Below the pieces are notes generated by a model. That model was not told where the DNA came from and did no database searches. It saw only the letters and a program-made list of their open reading frames with translations. The translations under genes and the position numbers were made by a program. Below, piece by piece: positions 1 through 8,140 of a stretch of DNA of 64,000 bases (positions are counted from its first letter, which is position 1; each line of letters opens with the position of its first letter). This DNA comes from Firmicutes bacterium HGW-Firmicutes-16 (GTDB taxonomy: Bacteria; Bacillota; Clostridia; Oscillospirales; Oscillospiraceae): positions 124,001 through 188,000 of the forward strand of contig PGZZ01000003.1 in the NCBI GenBank assembly GCA_002841545.1, written 5' to 3'.

Positions 1-651
1 ACCGGACGCGCCAAGCGAATACCGACATGTGCCTTTCTCGTCTAGGATGGGAACGGCCACACACCTGACATGCTCGCTGAGCTCGCCGTTATCTATGGCC
101 CAGCCCTGCGCACGGACGCGCTCAAGCTCAGAGTTAAACTCCTCGGCGCTGCAAATTGTCTTGTCTGTATGTGCCTCATAGGTGATGCCGGATAACATCT
201 TTGCCCTATCTTCCTCAAGCGCAAACGCCACAAGGCACTTTCCGACAGCCGAGCAGTACAGCGGCTCAATGTCCCCGATTTTGGCGTTGACGACTAGGCG
301 CGAATCAGACATGGTCTGCTCGATTACGACCGCTTTGCTATTCGCGCACACACAAAGATGCACGGATTCGCGGATTTCCACTGCGAGGCGGTCCATCAAG
401 GGCTTTGCCGCGTCTATGACGCTGTAGTTCTTATAATACTGCTCGGAAAGCTTCAAAATAGCGGGGCCGAGCTTGTATTTCTGCGTGTGTTTTGCCTTTT
501 CTACCATGTTGGCCTCAAGGAAAGTGTCGAGAATACGAAACGCGGTGCTCTTGTTTATATCCAATGCCTGGGCTAGCTCAGTTACGCCCACGCTCTTGCG
601 CGAAGCCAGAAACAGCAGGGCTTCTATGCCCTTTTTCAGCGATTGGCTCAT
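1..651 (-). CDS. IclR-family transcriptional regulator (partial, C-terminus off the left edge)
   Basis: The first 217 codons are present and the protein runs off the window. It starts MSQSLKKGIEALLFLASRKS and then has a winged helix (about residues 20-50: GVTELAQALDINKSTAFRIL), which is the IclR pattern. The IclR effector domain follows, with segments such as VHLCVCANSKAVVIEQ and YCSAVGKCLVAF. The ATG at 651 follows a GGAGGG-type ribosome site. It is the last gene seen in a six-gene minus-strand operon of sugar enzymes, so it probably controls that operon in response to a pathway intermediate. IclR proteins can be activators or repressors, and the sequence does not say which. Confidence 0.9.
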   Translation of the reverse strand, partial: MSQSLKKGIEALLFLASRKSVGVTELAQALDINKSTAFRILDTFLEANMVEKAKHTQKYKLGPAILKLSEQYYKNYSVIDAAKPLMDRLAVEIRESVHLCVCANSKAVVIEQTMSDSRLVVNAKIGDIEPLYCSAVGKCLVAFALEEDRAKMLSGITYEAHTDKTICSAEEFNSELERVRAQGWAIDNGELSEHVRCVAVPILDEKGTCRYSLGASG

Positions 652-661
652 AGCGCCCTCC

Positions 662-1282
662 TTATCTGTTCAGGATAATGTCCCTGATCTCCCCTTCGCT
701 CCCGTAACTGCTTATAAAATCAGTAAAGGCTTTGTGACTGAGTACCGTTTCGAGAGTGCTTTTGTCGAGTCTCTCCAGAATGGAGGCAAAATCCATATGC
801 GTTGTCCTACTGATGTCCTCCAAAAGCTTTCGGCTCTCCTGCTGGCTTTTGCTACGGTGCGGTGGATAGCCGCGGCCAGCTTCGTCGCAAAAAAGCTTTT
901 CAAAGATATATTTAAGATTAATGTCAGCGGCCCAGCCAAAGCCCTTGTTCAGCGCCAGCGAGACGCAATTGCCGCCGTTTATCTGCGAAAACAGCCAAGC
1001 GTCCACAGGGTCGATAATAAGTCCGCAAAATACCTTCGGATACTGCATGACGGACATAAGAAAGCCCAGCCCCGTGCCGCAGCCGCCAATGACAAAGTCC
1101 GCCGCGCCCGTTTCCAGCGCGAGCGCCGCCATAAGGCCGGTGTGGATATATGTAAGCTCCGGCTCAAGGGTCCCGTCGGCCATGCCGATATTAAAAACCT
1201 CCGTGTTAATCTCCCGCAGGGCTTCGAGTATAAATGCGTTTTTATCCCTCGCGGAAACCTCACTAATGACGGCTATTCTCAT
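662..1282 (-). CDS. RpiB/LacA/LacB-family sugar-phosphate isomerase-like protein
   Basis: 206 residues. The N-terminal half (MRIAVISEVSARDKN, then a GGCGTGLGF loop near residue 65 and a GGNCVSLAL segment near 103) matches the RpiB/LacAB fold, which interconverts aldose and ketose phosphates. The C-terminal 70 residues extend beyond a standard 145-150-residue RpiB. Relatives of this longer form occur in operons for unusual pentoses and polyols. The start overlaps the end of the upstream transketolase subunit by 20 bases and has its own AAGGAGG site, so the two are translationally coupled. The substrate is not determinable here. Family call fairly sure, reaction inferred. Confidence 0.8.
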   Translation of the reverse strand: MRIAVISEVSARDKNAFILEALREINTEVFNIGMADGTLEPELTYIHTGLMAALALETGAADFVIGGCGTGLGFLMSVMQYPKVFCGLIIDPVDAWLFSQINGGNCVSLALNKGFGWAADINLKYIFEKLFCDEAGRGYPPHRSKSQQESRKLLEDISRTTHMDFASILERLDKSTLETVLSHKAFTDFISSYGSEGEIRDIILNR

Positions 1283-2243
1283 TTTTCCTCCTTATGCACT
1301 TCTCGGCTTTTTCAGCTATATCGCGCGCAGTCAGATGAAAGCGCTCCTGTAAATAGTCCTGTGTGCCGACTTCGCCGAAGCTTTCAAAAACTGCCACGCG
1401 CTCAAGTGGCACGGGGTATTTTTCCGAAAGTACTTCAGAAACGGCGCTTCCCAACCCGCCGATGGCATTGTGGTTTTCCGCCGTCACAACCGCGCCGCAA
1501 TTCTGTGCGGCTTTGACAATGGCTTCCTCGTCCAGCGGCTTTATGGTGTGCATGTCGAGCACTGCCGCCGAAATCCCCTTTTCCAGGAGCATTTCGCGCG
1601 CACGAAGTGCCTCGAGCACCATAATTCCGCAGGCTACTATTGCGACATCGCAGCCTTCTTCAAGCAAGTTTGCCTTGCCTATAGTGAATTTCGCGCTGTC
1701 ACTGTATATGCGCGTGACCTTGCGGCGGCTTGAGCGCATGTAGAATACGCCGTATGTATCTGCCATAAGTTTAACCGCCGTTTCATACATGGCGGTGTCA
1801 GCGGGCTCGATCACTGTTGCGCCGGGTACGGCGCGCATCAAGGCCATATCCTCAAAGGGCATGTGCGTGCCGCCGTTTGCCGTCGCGGTAACGCCCGCGT
1901 CTCCGCCTATGATTTTCACGTTGAGCTTTTGATATGCGCAGGAAATGAAAATTTGGTCGAAAACGCGCCGTGTGGCAAATGTGCCGAACGCATGAAAAAA
2001 TGGTATTAGCCCCGTTGCCGACATACCCGCGCACATGCCGACCCCGTGCGCCTCCATGATGCCGCAGTTTATTCCCCGCTCGGGGAAAACGTCGTAAAAG
2101 CGTTTGGTGCCCATTGAATACTGAACGTCAGCGTCCACCGCGACAATGCGAGAGTTCTCCCGTGCCGCCGATATAAGCGCATCGCAGTAAACAGCGCGCA
2201 TTTCATGTTCGTCGATTTTGGGATTGTCAAGCAGAAATTTCAT
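1263..2243 (-). CDS. Transketolase-like, C-terminal subunit
   Basis: 326 residues covering the pyrimidine-binding and C-terminal domains of a split transketolase (start MKFLLDNPK). Segments FHAFGTFATRRVFDQI, GGDAGVTATANGGTHM and the C-terminal GGLGSAVSEVL are typical of the transketolase/DXS C-half. An in-frame ATG lies 15 bases upstream, but the ATG at 2243 has a GAGG at the right distance, so I chose that. It overlaps the N-terminal subunit gene by 17 bases. The two products should assemble as one TPP enzyme moving a two-carbon ketol unit. Split transketolases inside sugar operons often act on a dedicated phosphosugar (apulose 4-phosphate is one known case) rather than in the pentose phosphate pathway. 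Confidence 0.88.
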   Translation of the reverse strand: MKFLLDNPKIDEHEMRAVYCDALISAARENSRIVAVDADVQYSMGTKRFYDVFPERGINCGIMEAHGVGMCAGMSATGLIPFFHAFGTFATRRVFDQIFISCAYQKLNVKIIGGDAGVTATANGGTHMPFEDMALMRAVPGATVIEPADTAMYETAVKLMADTYGVFYMRSSRRKVTRIYSDSAKFTIGKANLLEEGCDVAIVACGIMVLEALRAREMLLEKGISAAVLDMHTIKPLDEEAIVKAAQNCGAVVTAENHNAIGGLGSAVSEVLSEKYPVPLERVAVFESFGEVGTQDYLQERFHLTARDIAEKAEKCIRRKNENSRH

Positions 2244-3060
2244 CGCGCAACCTCGCATCTATGTCTTTTATAGCGCTCGCAGCCATCTCCGCTGAAATGA
2301 CCATATAGTGGTTGAATTCCTTTGTTTCCGAAAAGTAGCAGCCGTGGCCCTTTTCGGTGTTGAGTATGACAACGGACGGCTTTTTTGAGCTTTTTGCGGC
2401 AAGAAGAGCGTCATAAATCTCGCTCACATCGTGGCCGCCTACTTCCGCCGCATCAAGTCCAAATGCGGTAAATTTCTCCCGCAAGTCGAAGGGTTTGCAG
2501 ATGTCCTCCGTGAAACCGTCAAGCTGACGTCGGTTATAGTCCACAAGAAGCACAATATTGTCAAGCTGCCAGTGGGCGATGAACTGAATTGCCTCCCAGT
2601 TTTGCCCCTCCTGCAGCTCGCCGTCACCCACCATAACAAAGACCGTGCTGTCTATGCGTTGAAGGCGGTTCCCCATCGCCGCGCCGACCGCAAGGGAAAG
2701 GCCCTGGCCGAGCGAGCCCGTGGAGAGATCAACACCCGCTGTCTTCAGCCTGTCGCAATGGCTGGGAAGGTTTGTTCCGTTGGAGTTGAGCGTTTTCAAG
2801 AGTTCCTTGTCAAAATAGCCGCGATATGAGAGGGCGGCGTAGAGCGCCGGACCGCAGTGCCCTTTAGAGAGCACGAACCAGTCGCGATCGCGTTTTGAAC
2901 AGTCAGTGGGGTCAATATTGAGAATGTCTGTGTACAGCACGGCGAGCGTGTCACAAATGGACATACTGCCACCAATGTGCCCGTAACCGGCTGCCGCCAT
3001 AGCCGTGATTGTCAGCTTTCGGATTTCCGCGGCGGCGCTCATCGTAACTTTTTTGTCCAC
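2227..3060 (-). CDS. Transketolase-like, N-terminal (TPP-binding) subunit
   Basis: 277 residues. It carries the transketolase TPP motif: SKGHCGPALYAAL near residues 50-62, GSLGQGLSLAVGAAMG near 116-131 and the MVGDGELQEGQNWEA block near 142-158 with the diphosphate-Mg site. It starts with GTG at 3060, six bases after GGAGG. The C-terminal half is the following gene, which it overlaps. Both are needed for activity. It follows the Gfo/Idh/MocA dehydrogenase gene directly, separated by two bases. Confidence 0.92.
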   Translation of the reverse strand: MDKKVTMSAAAEIRKLTITAMAAAGYGHIGGSMSICDTLAVLYTDILNIDPTDCSKRDRDWFVLSKGHCGPALYAALSYRGYFDKELLKTLNSNGTNLPSHCDRLKTAGVDLSTGSLGQGLSLAVGAAMGNRLQRIDSTVFVMVGDGELQEGQNWEAIQFIAHWQLDNIVLLVDYNRRQLDGFTEDICKPFDLREKFTAFGLDAAEVGGHDVSEIYDALLAAKSSKKPSVVILNTEKGHGCYFSETKEFNHYMVISAEMAASAIKDIDARLRDEISA

Positions 3061-3062
3061 GA

Positions 3063-4262
3063 CTAACTCCTTCCATGCAGAAGATTTCCTATAAACCCGC
3101 GCTTTTTGGGCAGAGGCTTATCCTCGTATGAGTCTAGGTATACTTCGGTGCAGAGTCTTGCCGAATCAACCGCCGCAAGCGCGAATTTGAGCACCTCTCT
3201 GCCTTGCTGCCCACTCAGAACCGGTTCGCGGTCATTCTTTATTGCGTCCACGAAATCGCGGGTGGAGGCCTCAAAGGAGTCAGCCCAGTCACTCTTCATG
3301 TCCCAAAACTCCGTCGTTTTGCCGTCGCGGTACATAAAAACAGGCGCAACATCGGGGAGCATGGTGGCCGTGCAGCGCGTTATCCAAATAACGCCGCGGG
3401 AGCCGGTGATTTCCACCCGCTCATCGCAAGTGTAGTATTTGCTTTGGACATACATGTCGTCGGAGCTCATAATATCCCAAACGCCGTAGAGCTTCTTGTC
3501 GCGATGCTTCCACATGATGACGGCGGGGGAGTCGTTATATACGCCGGGAATCACCGGCGTTTTGTCTATCCAAGCCGTAACCTTCTCAACGTCGCCCAGC
3601 AGGTACATTACCGTTGAGAATTTGTGGTAGCCGTCGTCAAAAACTGTGGGGCCGCCGCCGGAAAGCGTGGAGTTGAGCCGCCAGAGCCATGACTTGGGGT
3701 CGACCTCCCAGCCGGTTTCCTTGACGCCTTCCGTCTCGGGATCGCCCTTTTTCGGCATGTTGCCGACGATGGGGATATTGCGCGAGGCGAGAGACGCGTT
3801 ATTCATCTTGAGGCGTATGCCGACAGGCGCACCGATTTCGCCGTCGTCCAGCAGCTTCTTGGCAAAGCGGTAGGGCGGATAGAAAACAAAGTTTTCAAAC
3901 ACTTTGAGCAGAACTTTGTTTTCGCGCGCGGCTTTGATCATTTCGTCGCACTCGGCGAGGTTTAACGCCATGGGCTTTTGCACAGAGACGTGCTTTCCCG
4001 CCTTACATGCCTTGACCGTGTACTCACAGTGGAGATGATGGGGCAATAGCAGCTCGACGGCCGTGACTTCCTTGTCCGCAAGCACCTCATCAAAGTCCTT
4101 ATAAATTTTTGGGATGCCGTGCTCCTGAGCAAATTTCTTCGCAGTGGACGCATTTGTGTCGCAGACTCCCCAAAGCTCCGCGTCCGGATTATCCTTATAT
4201 CCCGCGACGTGTAGTGTGGCAATTCTGCCGCAGCCGATAAGGACAAATTTCATTTTATCCAT
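3063..4262 (-). CDS. Gfo/Idh/MocA-family oxidoreductase
   Basis: 399 residues from the ATG at 4262, which has a GGGGG-type ribosome site. A longer in-frame start at 4325 would overlap the upstream gene and lacks support. The N-terminal Rossmann fold (MKFVLIGCGRIATLHVAGY) is followed by LLLPHHLHCEYTVKACKAGKHV and the conserved VQKPMALNLAECDEM segment, with Lys in the EKP-like position. These enzymes oxidise or reduce sugars, inositols and their derivatives with NAD(P). The operon suggests oxidation of a polyol, cyclitol or sugar before TPP-dependent cleavage. Substrate unknown. Confidence 0.9.
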   Translation of the reverse strand: MDKMKFVLIGCGRIATLHVAGYKDNPDAELWGVCDTNASTAKKFAQEHGIPKIYKDFDEVLADKEVTAVELLLPHHLHCEYTVKACKAGKHVSVQKPMALNLAECDEMIKAARENKVLLKVFENFVFYPPYRFAKKLLDDGEIGAPVGIRLKMNNASLASRNIPIVGNMPKKGDPETEGVKETGWEVDPKSWLWRLNSTLSGGGPTVFDDGYHKFSTVMYLLGDVEKVTAWIDKTPVIPGVYNDSPAVIMWKHRDKKLYGVWDIMSSDDMYVQSKYYTCDERVEITGSRGVIWITRCTATMLPDVAPVFMYRDGKTTEFWDMKSDWADSFEASTRDFVDAIKNDREPVLSGQQGREVLKFALAAVDSARLCTEVYLDSYEDKPLPKKRGFIGNLLHGRS

Positions 4263-4293
4263 AACATTTCCCCCTTTGCTCGTCGTAGCAACC

Positions 4294-6087
4294 CTATACG
4301 GTTTCCTCTGCTGCTTCACGCTCATACTTATCGCGTTTCTTATTCATATAGGAAGGGATGGGTACATCCCACCAGCCAAAGGCTTTTCCGCCCGAGTTAG
4401 GGTAGTCCCTGCACACTTTCACATTAATGAGTGCCGGAGCGTTTGACTTGAGAGCCTCGCGGAGCGCCGCCGAAATACCCTCCGGCGTACTCTCTTCATA
4501 AGCATTAATCCCAAATGAGCGCGCCATTGCCGCAAAATCAGGGCTATAGATTTTTCCGTCACGGGTTACAAAATCGTTTCCGAATGCACACGTTTCGCCG
4601 AGCACGTCCCTTTGCAGATCACTTATCGCGAGCCAACCGCTGTTGTTGGCGAGAACTATTACAACCGGTATGTCGTACTGAGCGATTGTCGAAAGCTCTT
4701 GCACGGTCATCAGAAAATCGCCGTCACCCATAAGAGCGATAACAGGTTTTTCCGGCGCGGCGAGCTTCGCTCCCACGGCTGCCGGAACAGCCCAGCCCAT
4801 GGTCGAGAAGCCGCCCGTTGTAAGGTTACAGTAGGGCTTTTTGTAGCAGTATTCCTGAAACAGCTGTGCCTGCGTGTTGCCGGATGAGGTGGTGATGATA
4901 GTGTCATCGGGCAGGGTGTTTTCGAGTACGGCAAGTAGCTGTGAAATGGTTATCTGCTCCGTTTTTACTGCCCTCACGCCGTCAATATAGCAAAACCACT
5001 CAGTTCTGAGCCGTTCGATTTCAGCAAGGTATTCGGTATTGATATCAAACGAGGGGTTCATTTCCAGAAGTGTGCTTAAAAAGTCATTCAAATCCGCGGC
5101 GACGGCAACGTCCGGCTCATAGTTTTTAGAAAGCTCGCCGGGGTCTATATCTACATGAATTAGTTTTGTGTCGGGGAAGTTGAAGGCAATACCCTTTCTG
5201 TAAGAGCAAGTCGTCTCGTCCGCAAATCGCGTTCCGAGAGCCAGAACCACATCCGCCTCGCGGCTGATTTTAAGACCGATAGCAGTGCCTTTCGAGCCGG
5301 TATGGAAGCAGTATTGCCCGTGCGTCTCCGCAACGGTACCCTTTGCCGCAAGCGTTGTAATAATCGCCGCGCCCCACTTTTCGGCAAGTTCTATTACTTT
5401 TTCACCCGCCTTGGCACTCATCGCACCCGCGCCGAGTAATATCAGCGGGCGCTTTGCCGTCTTCATCAGTGCCACAGCGTGCAGAGCGGCGGCGGCATCC
5501 GCGCAGGGCTGATAAACAGTCTTTTCCTTAACGCCTCTGCCGATTTGACAGTCGCAATAAGCGCACTGAACGTCCATGGGAAGAGTGACGACGCAGGGGC
5601 CGCGCCGCCCCGAAGTCATCTGGTTGAAAGCGCGCTTCATAATTCTGGGAAGTTGACGGACGGACTCCGCGCGCCAGCTTCGTTTTGCAAGCGGCTCGAG
5701 GCTCCTGATGATGTTGCTGTCTTGATAGCGCTCAAGCTCCTGCAGTACACCCACGCCCTTCATATGCACGTGCGTGTCTCCGCAGAGAGCCAAAAACGCA
5801 GTTGAATCGGCATATGCTGTGCCCAAGCCGACGCTCAGGTTGAGCGTTCCGGGGCCTATCGACGAAAAAACGGCAAGTGGGCTGCCCTTGATGCGGAAAT
5901 AACCGTCGGCAATCGCGGCCGCTGACTGCTCGTGCTTAACCTGTATGTATTTAATGTTGCCCGAGGCCTCTTCCTTCCTTATGGCGTCAAATAAGCCCAG
6001 AACGCCATGGCCCGGTATTCCAATAATATACGGAACACCCTCGTGAGCAAGCTGTTTTACAATAATTTCCCCGCCTGTATATTGCAT
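4294..6087 (-). CDS. TPP-dependent enzyme, acetolactate synthase / IolD-like
   Basis: 597 residues, first gene of the operon, with a GGGGAGGG ribosome site. It has the three-domain POX/ALS layout: an N-terminal PYR domain with the catalytic Glu in QVKHEQSAAAIADGY (about residue 53), a central domain (RPLILLGAGAMSAKAGEKV), and a C-terminal PP domain with GWAVPAAVGAKLA and MGDGDFLMTVQELSTIAQYDIPVVIVLANN (GDG...N Mg-TPP motif). The segment GDTHVHMKGVGVLQELER resembles the cyclic-diketone hydrolase IolD more than anabolic acetolactate synthase. No regulatory subunit is adjacent and the neighbours are sugar enzymes, so a catabolic C-C cleavage or ligation on a sugar-derived ketone is inferred. Confidence 0.85.
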   Translation of the reverse strand: MQYTGGEIIVKQLAHEGVPYIIGIPGHGVLGLFDAIRKEEASGNIKYIQVKHEQSAAAIADGYFRIKGSPLAVFSSIGPGTLNLSVGLGTAYADSTAFLALCGDTHVHMKGVGVLQELERYQDSNIIRSLEPLAKRSWRAESVRQLPRIMKRAFNQMTSGRRGPCVVTLPMDVQCAYCDCQIGRGVKEKTVYQPCADAAAALHAVALMKTAKRPLILLGAGAMSAKAGEKVIELAEKWGAAIITTLAAKGTVAETHGQYCFHTGSKGTAIGLKISREADVVLALGTRFADETTCSYRKGIAFNFPDTKLIHVDIDPGELSKNYEPDVAVAADLNDFLSTLLEMNPSFDINTEYLAEIERLRTEWFCYIDGVRAVKTEQITISQLLAVLENTLPDDTIITTSSGNTQAQLFQEYCYKKPYCNLTTGGFSTMGWAVPAAVGAKLAAPEKPVIALMGDGDFLMTVQELSTIAQYDIPVVIVLANNSGWLAISDLQRDVLGETCAFGNDFVTRDGKIYSPDFAAMARSFGINAYEESTPEGISAALREALKSNAPALINVKVCRDYPNSGGKAFGWWDVPIPSYMNKKRDKYEREAAEETV

Positions 6088-6133
6088 TAGAAGCCCTCCC
6101 CTACCTTGATAATATCAGTGTATATAGGTGGTG

Positions 6134-6180
6134 CCCCTTTTACAATAGAATTTGAAAAAGGGGTTGCACAGTGAGCAACC
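6134..6180. promoter_or_regulatory. Paired inverted repeats in the 354-base gap before the IclR-linked operon
   Basis: Two adjacent inverted repeats lie upstream of the TPP-enzyme gene: CCCCTTTT (6134-6141) with AAAAGGGG (6156-6163), and GGTTGC (6162-6167) with GCAACC (6175-6180). Their position just upstream of the operon start suits operator sites for the IclR protein, but no strong -35/-10 pair was recognised on the minus strand. The rest of 6088-6441 contains no gene I can support; a TATAAT at 6404-6409 may serve the chemoreceptor gene. Confidence 0.35.
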
Positions 6181-6441
6181 AAAATGTCCGGAGTTTGCTA
6201 TTTCTAGCTGAACAATTTTTCTGCCGAGCAAGAATCAAGCACTAAAGATCAACTGCGCTTAGTCTTGGAGAGCCATCAACCGATGCCGCGTGATAAAATT
6301 CGTTTTGCACCGGCCTCAAATTTCATATTCGTGTTGTAATCTTTTTGGACCATAGTATTAATCAGTTGTGGGTTAATAATCACTAATGGAATCATGGATA
6401 AAGATATAATCTGTGGTTGTTTCAATTAAGGAGGATAGGTG

Positions 6442-7686
6442 ATGAAAAACGCAAAAATTACTTTAAAATTCACGCTATTAATAGTGCCGCTCTTACTGGT
6501 GGCTATACTGGCTCTCGTGATGTTAGTTATATACAACAAGCAAATCTCATCGAGTGTATTACTATTTCTGATCGTTTTTTGTGTGATTACTGCTTTAGCA
6601 GGTGCTTATGGGGTGTTTCTTTTACGTTCAATAGGTAGCAATCTAAAGTATATCACTGACATAAACAAGAAACTTGTAAATGGGGACTATTCGGTCAGCG
6701 TTGACAAAAAACGTATTACAAAGGATGAAGTAGGACAGCTATGTGGCGCAACTGACAGCGTTGTAACGCGTCTTCGCGGATACACAGGTTACATATCGGA
6801 AGTTGTTGAGGTTCTTACCGCAATGACTAACGGAAAGATGTGGGTATCCCTAAAGCAAGATTTTGACGGAGAGTTTGAAGCGCTCAAACTGGCGCTTTTC
6901 CACTTTTCCGATACTATCAATGCGACGCTGACTGTTATTGCCAATACCGCAAATCAGGTAGATGACGGCGCGAGCGTTATCGCGTCCTCCGCGCAGACTC
7001 TTGCACAGGGTGCGTCTGAGCAGGCAAGCAGCGTACAGGAGCTTTCCGCCTCCATTGCGGAGGTTTCGCAGCGTATAAGACAAAACGCCGAGGGTGCGGA
7101 GAAGGCAAAAATACTGTCCTCAGAAGCCGAAAAAATAATGCACGGCAGCGTTACTGATATGGAGTTCGCCCGTCAGGCTATGGACGAGATTTCTGAAACC
7201 TCCAAGAATATAAGCAAGGTTATCAAGGCTATCGACGATATTGCATTTCAGACAAACATCCTCGCGCTTAACGCAGCCGTTGAAGCTGCAAGAGCGGGAG
7301 TTGCCGGTAAGGGCTTTGCCGTTGTCGCAGATGAGGTCCGCAACCTGTCACAAAAATCCGCTGAAGCCGCGAAAAATACCACGGCACTCATTGAAAGCTC
7401 CATTGAAGCTGTTGAAAAAGGAACTGCTCTTGTGAACAAGACTAGCATAGGATTTTCCGAGCTTGCCGCAAAATCAGCCGAGGTCGGCAAACTTGTCGAA
7501 GAAATTTCCGCTCAGGCACAAGAACAATCTGCCGCGATTTCTCAAATTTCAAATGGGGTAGAGCAGGTTTCTTCTGTAGTTCAGATGAACTCTGCGGCAG
7601 CGGAAGAAAATGCGGCGGCAAGTGAAGAACTGCAAGGGCAGGCAGAAAGCCTGAAAAATGCAGTATCGCATTTTGAACTCTTTTAA
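6442..7686 (+). CDS. Methyl-accepting chemotaxis protein
   Basis: 414 residues. Two transmembrane helices (about 9-31 and 38-62) are joined by a loop of only about six residues, so there is no extracellular ligand domain. A HAMP-like linker and a long coiled-coil signalling domain follow, with the conserved hairpin tip [20 protein letters not shown] near 265-285, where CheA and CheW bind. The C-terminus ends without a CheR-binding pentapeptide. ATG at 6442 is preferred over the overlapping GTG at 6439 because AAGGAGGA (6428-6435) is better spaced from it. It is monocistronic with its own terminator. It probably senses a membrane or cytoplasmic signal. Confidence 0.95.
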   Translation: MKNAKITLKFTLLIVPLLLVAILALVMLVIYNKQISSSVLLFLIVFCVITALAGAYGVFLLRSIGSNLKYITDINKKLVNGDYSVSVDKKRITKDEVGQLCGATDSVVTRLRGYTGYISEVVEVLTAMTNGKMWVSLKQDFDGEFEALKLALFHFSDTINATLTVIANTANQVDDGASVIASSAQTLAQGASEQASSVQELSASIAEVSQRIRQNAEGAEKAKILSSEAEKIMHGSVTDMEFARQAMDEISETSKNISKVIKAIDDIAFQTNILALNAAVEAARAGVAGKGFAVVADEVRNLSQKSAEAAKNTTALIESSIEAVEKGTALVNKTSIGFSELAAKSAEVGKLVEEISAQAQEQSAAISQISNGVEQVSSVVQMNSAAAEENAAASEELQGQAESLKNAVSHFELF

Positions 7687-7690
7687 AAAA

Positions 7691-7735
7691 AGAAGAGGCC
7701 CTGTAGTTTTAATGACTACAGGGCTTCTTCTTTTT
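7691..7735. terminator. Bidirectional intrinsic terminator
   Basis: A 17-bp stem (7691-7707 with 7715-7731, one G-T pair), 7-base loop, then a T tract to 7735. On the minus strand the stem is followed by seven T. It ends the chemoreceptor gene and, from the other side, the flavoprotein-hypA operon. Confidence 0.93.
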
Positions 7736-7796
7736 ATAATTAAACAATACAGCTAACGTTTGGGTTAACAAAGACTACATTTATCAGAGCTCGAGT

Positions 7797-8138
7797 TCAG
7801 CAAGCCAGAATTTCCTTGATGTTAAACGCTGTTCCGCTTATCACTGAAAAATTCTTTTCTCCGCATTCCGGACAAACTCCGTTTACCGGCAGTAATTGGT
7901 ACATGTGTGAGCAGGAATTGCATCTACCCAAGCCGGGAATTACTTCGATTTCCAGTTTGGTACGCTCGAAGATAGTCCCGTCCACCGCGGCGGGGAAACA
8001 TTCCTCCATGTATTTTGGAATCATGGAAGATAGCTCGCCGATTTCGAGCGTTACGCTTTGAACCTCGGTCAGCCCATTTTCGGCGACAAGTTCCTCAAGA
8101 GTCCGAACCACCTCAAAGCAGACGGATAATTCATGCAT
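7797..8138 (-). CDS. hypA: HypA/HybF hydrogenase nickel-insertion chaperone
   Basis: 113 residues, the normal HypA length. It starts with the MHE nickel-binding motif (His2, Glu3) and has two CxxC pairs (Cys73/76 and Cys89/92) that form the zinc site. HypA delivers nickel to [NiFe]-hydrogenase large subunits. It starts two bases after the stop of the large flavoprotein gene, so they are co-transcribed and probably coupled. No hydrogenase, hypB or other hyp gene is in the window, so its client enzyme must be encoded elsewhere, or this copy serves the flavoprotein's own system. Confidence 0.93.
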   Translation of the reverse strand: MHELSVCFEVVRTLEELVAENGLTEVQSVTLEIGELSSMIPKYMEECFPAAVDGTIFERTKLEIEVIPGLGRCNSCSHMYQLLPVNGVCPECGEKNFSVISGTAFNIKEILAC

Positions 8139-8140
8139 AA

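Noticed and set aside
473-1516. Long plus-strand reading frame (347 codons) opposite the IclR, RpiB-like and transketolase genes
   Set aside because: It is antisense to three genes with clear family motifs and good ribosome sites, has Arg/Ser-rich shadow composition and no recognisable domain.
7797-8138. A [NiFe]-hydrogenase or hyp maturation cluster
   Set aside because: Only hypA is present; no hypB-F, large subunit or small subunit could be found on either strand.
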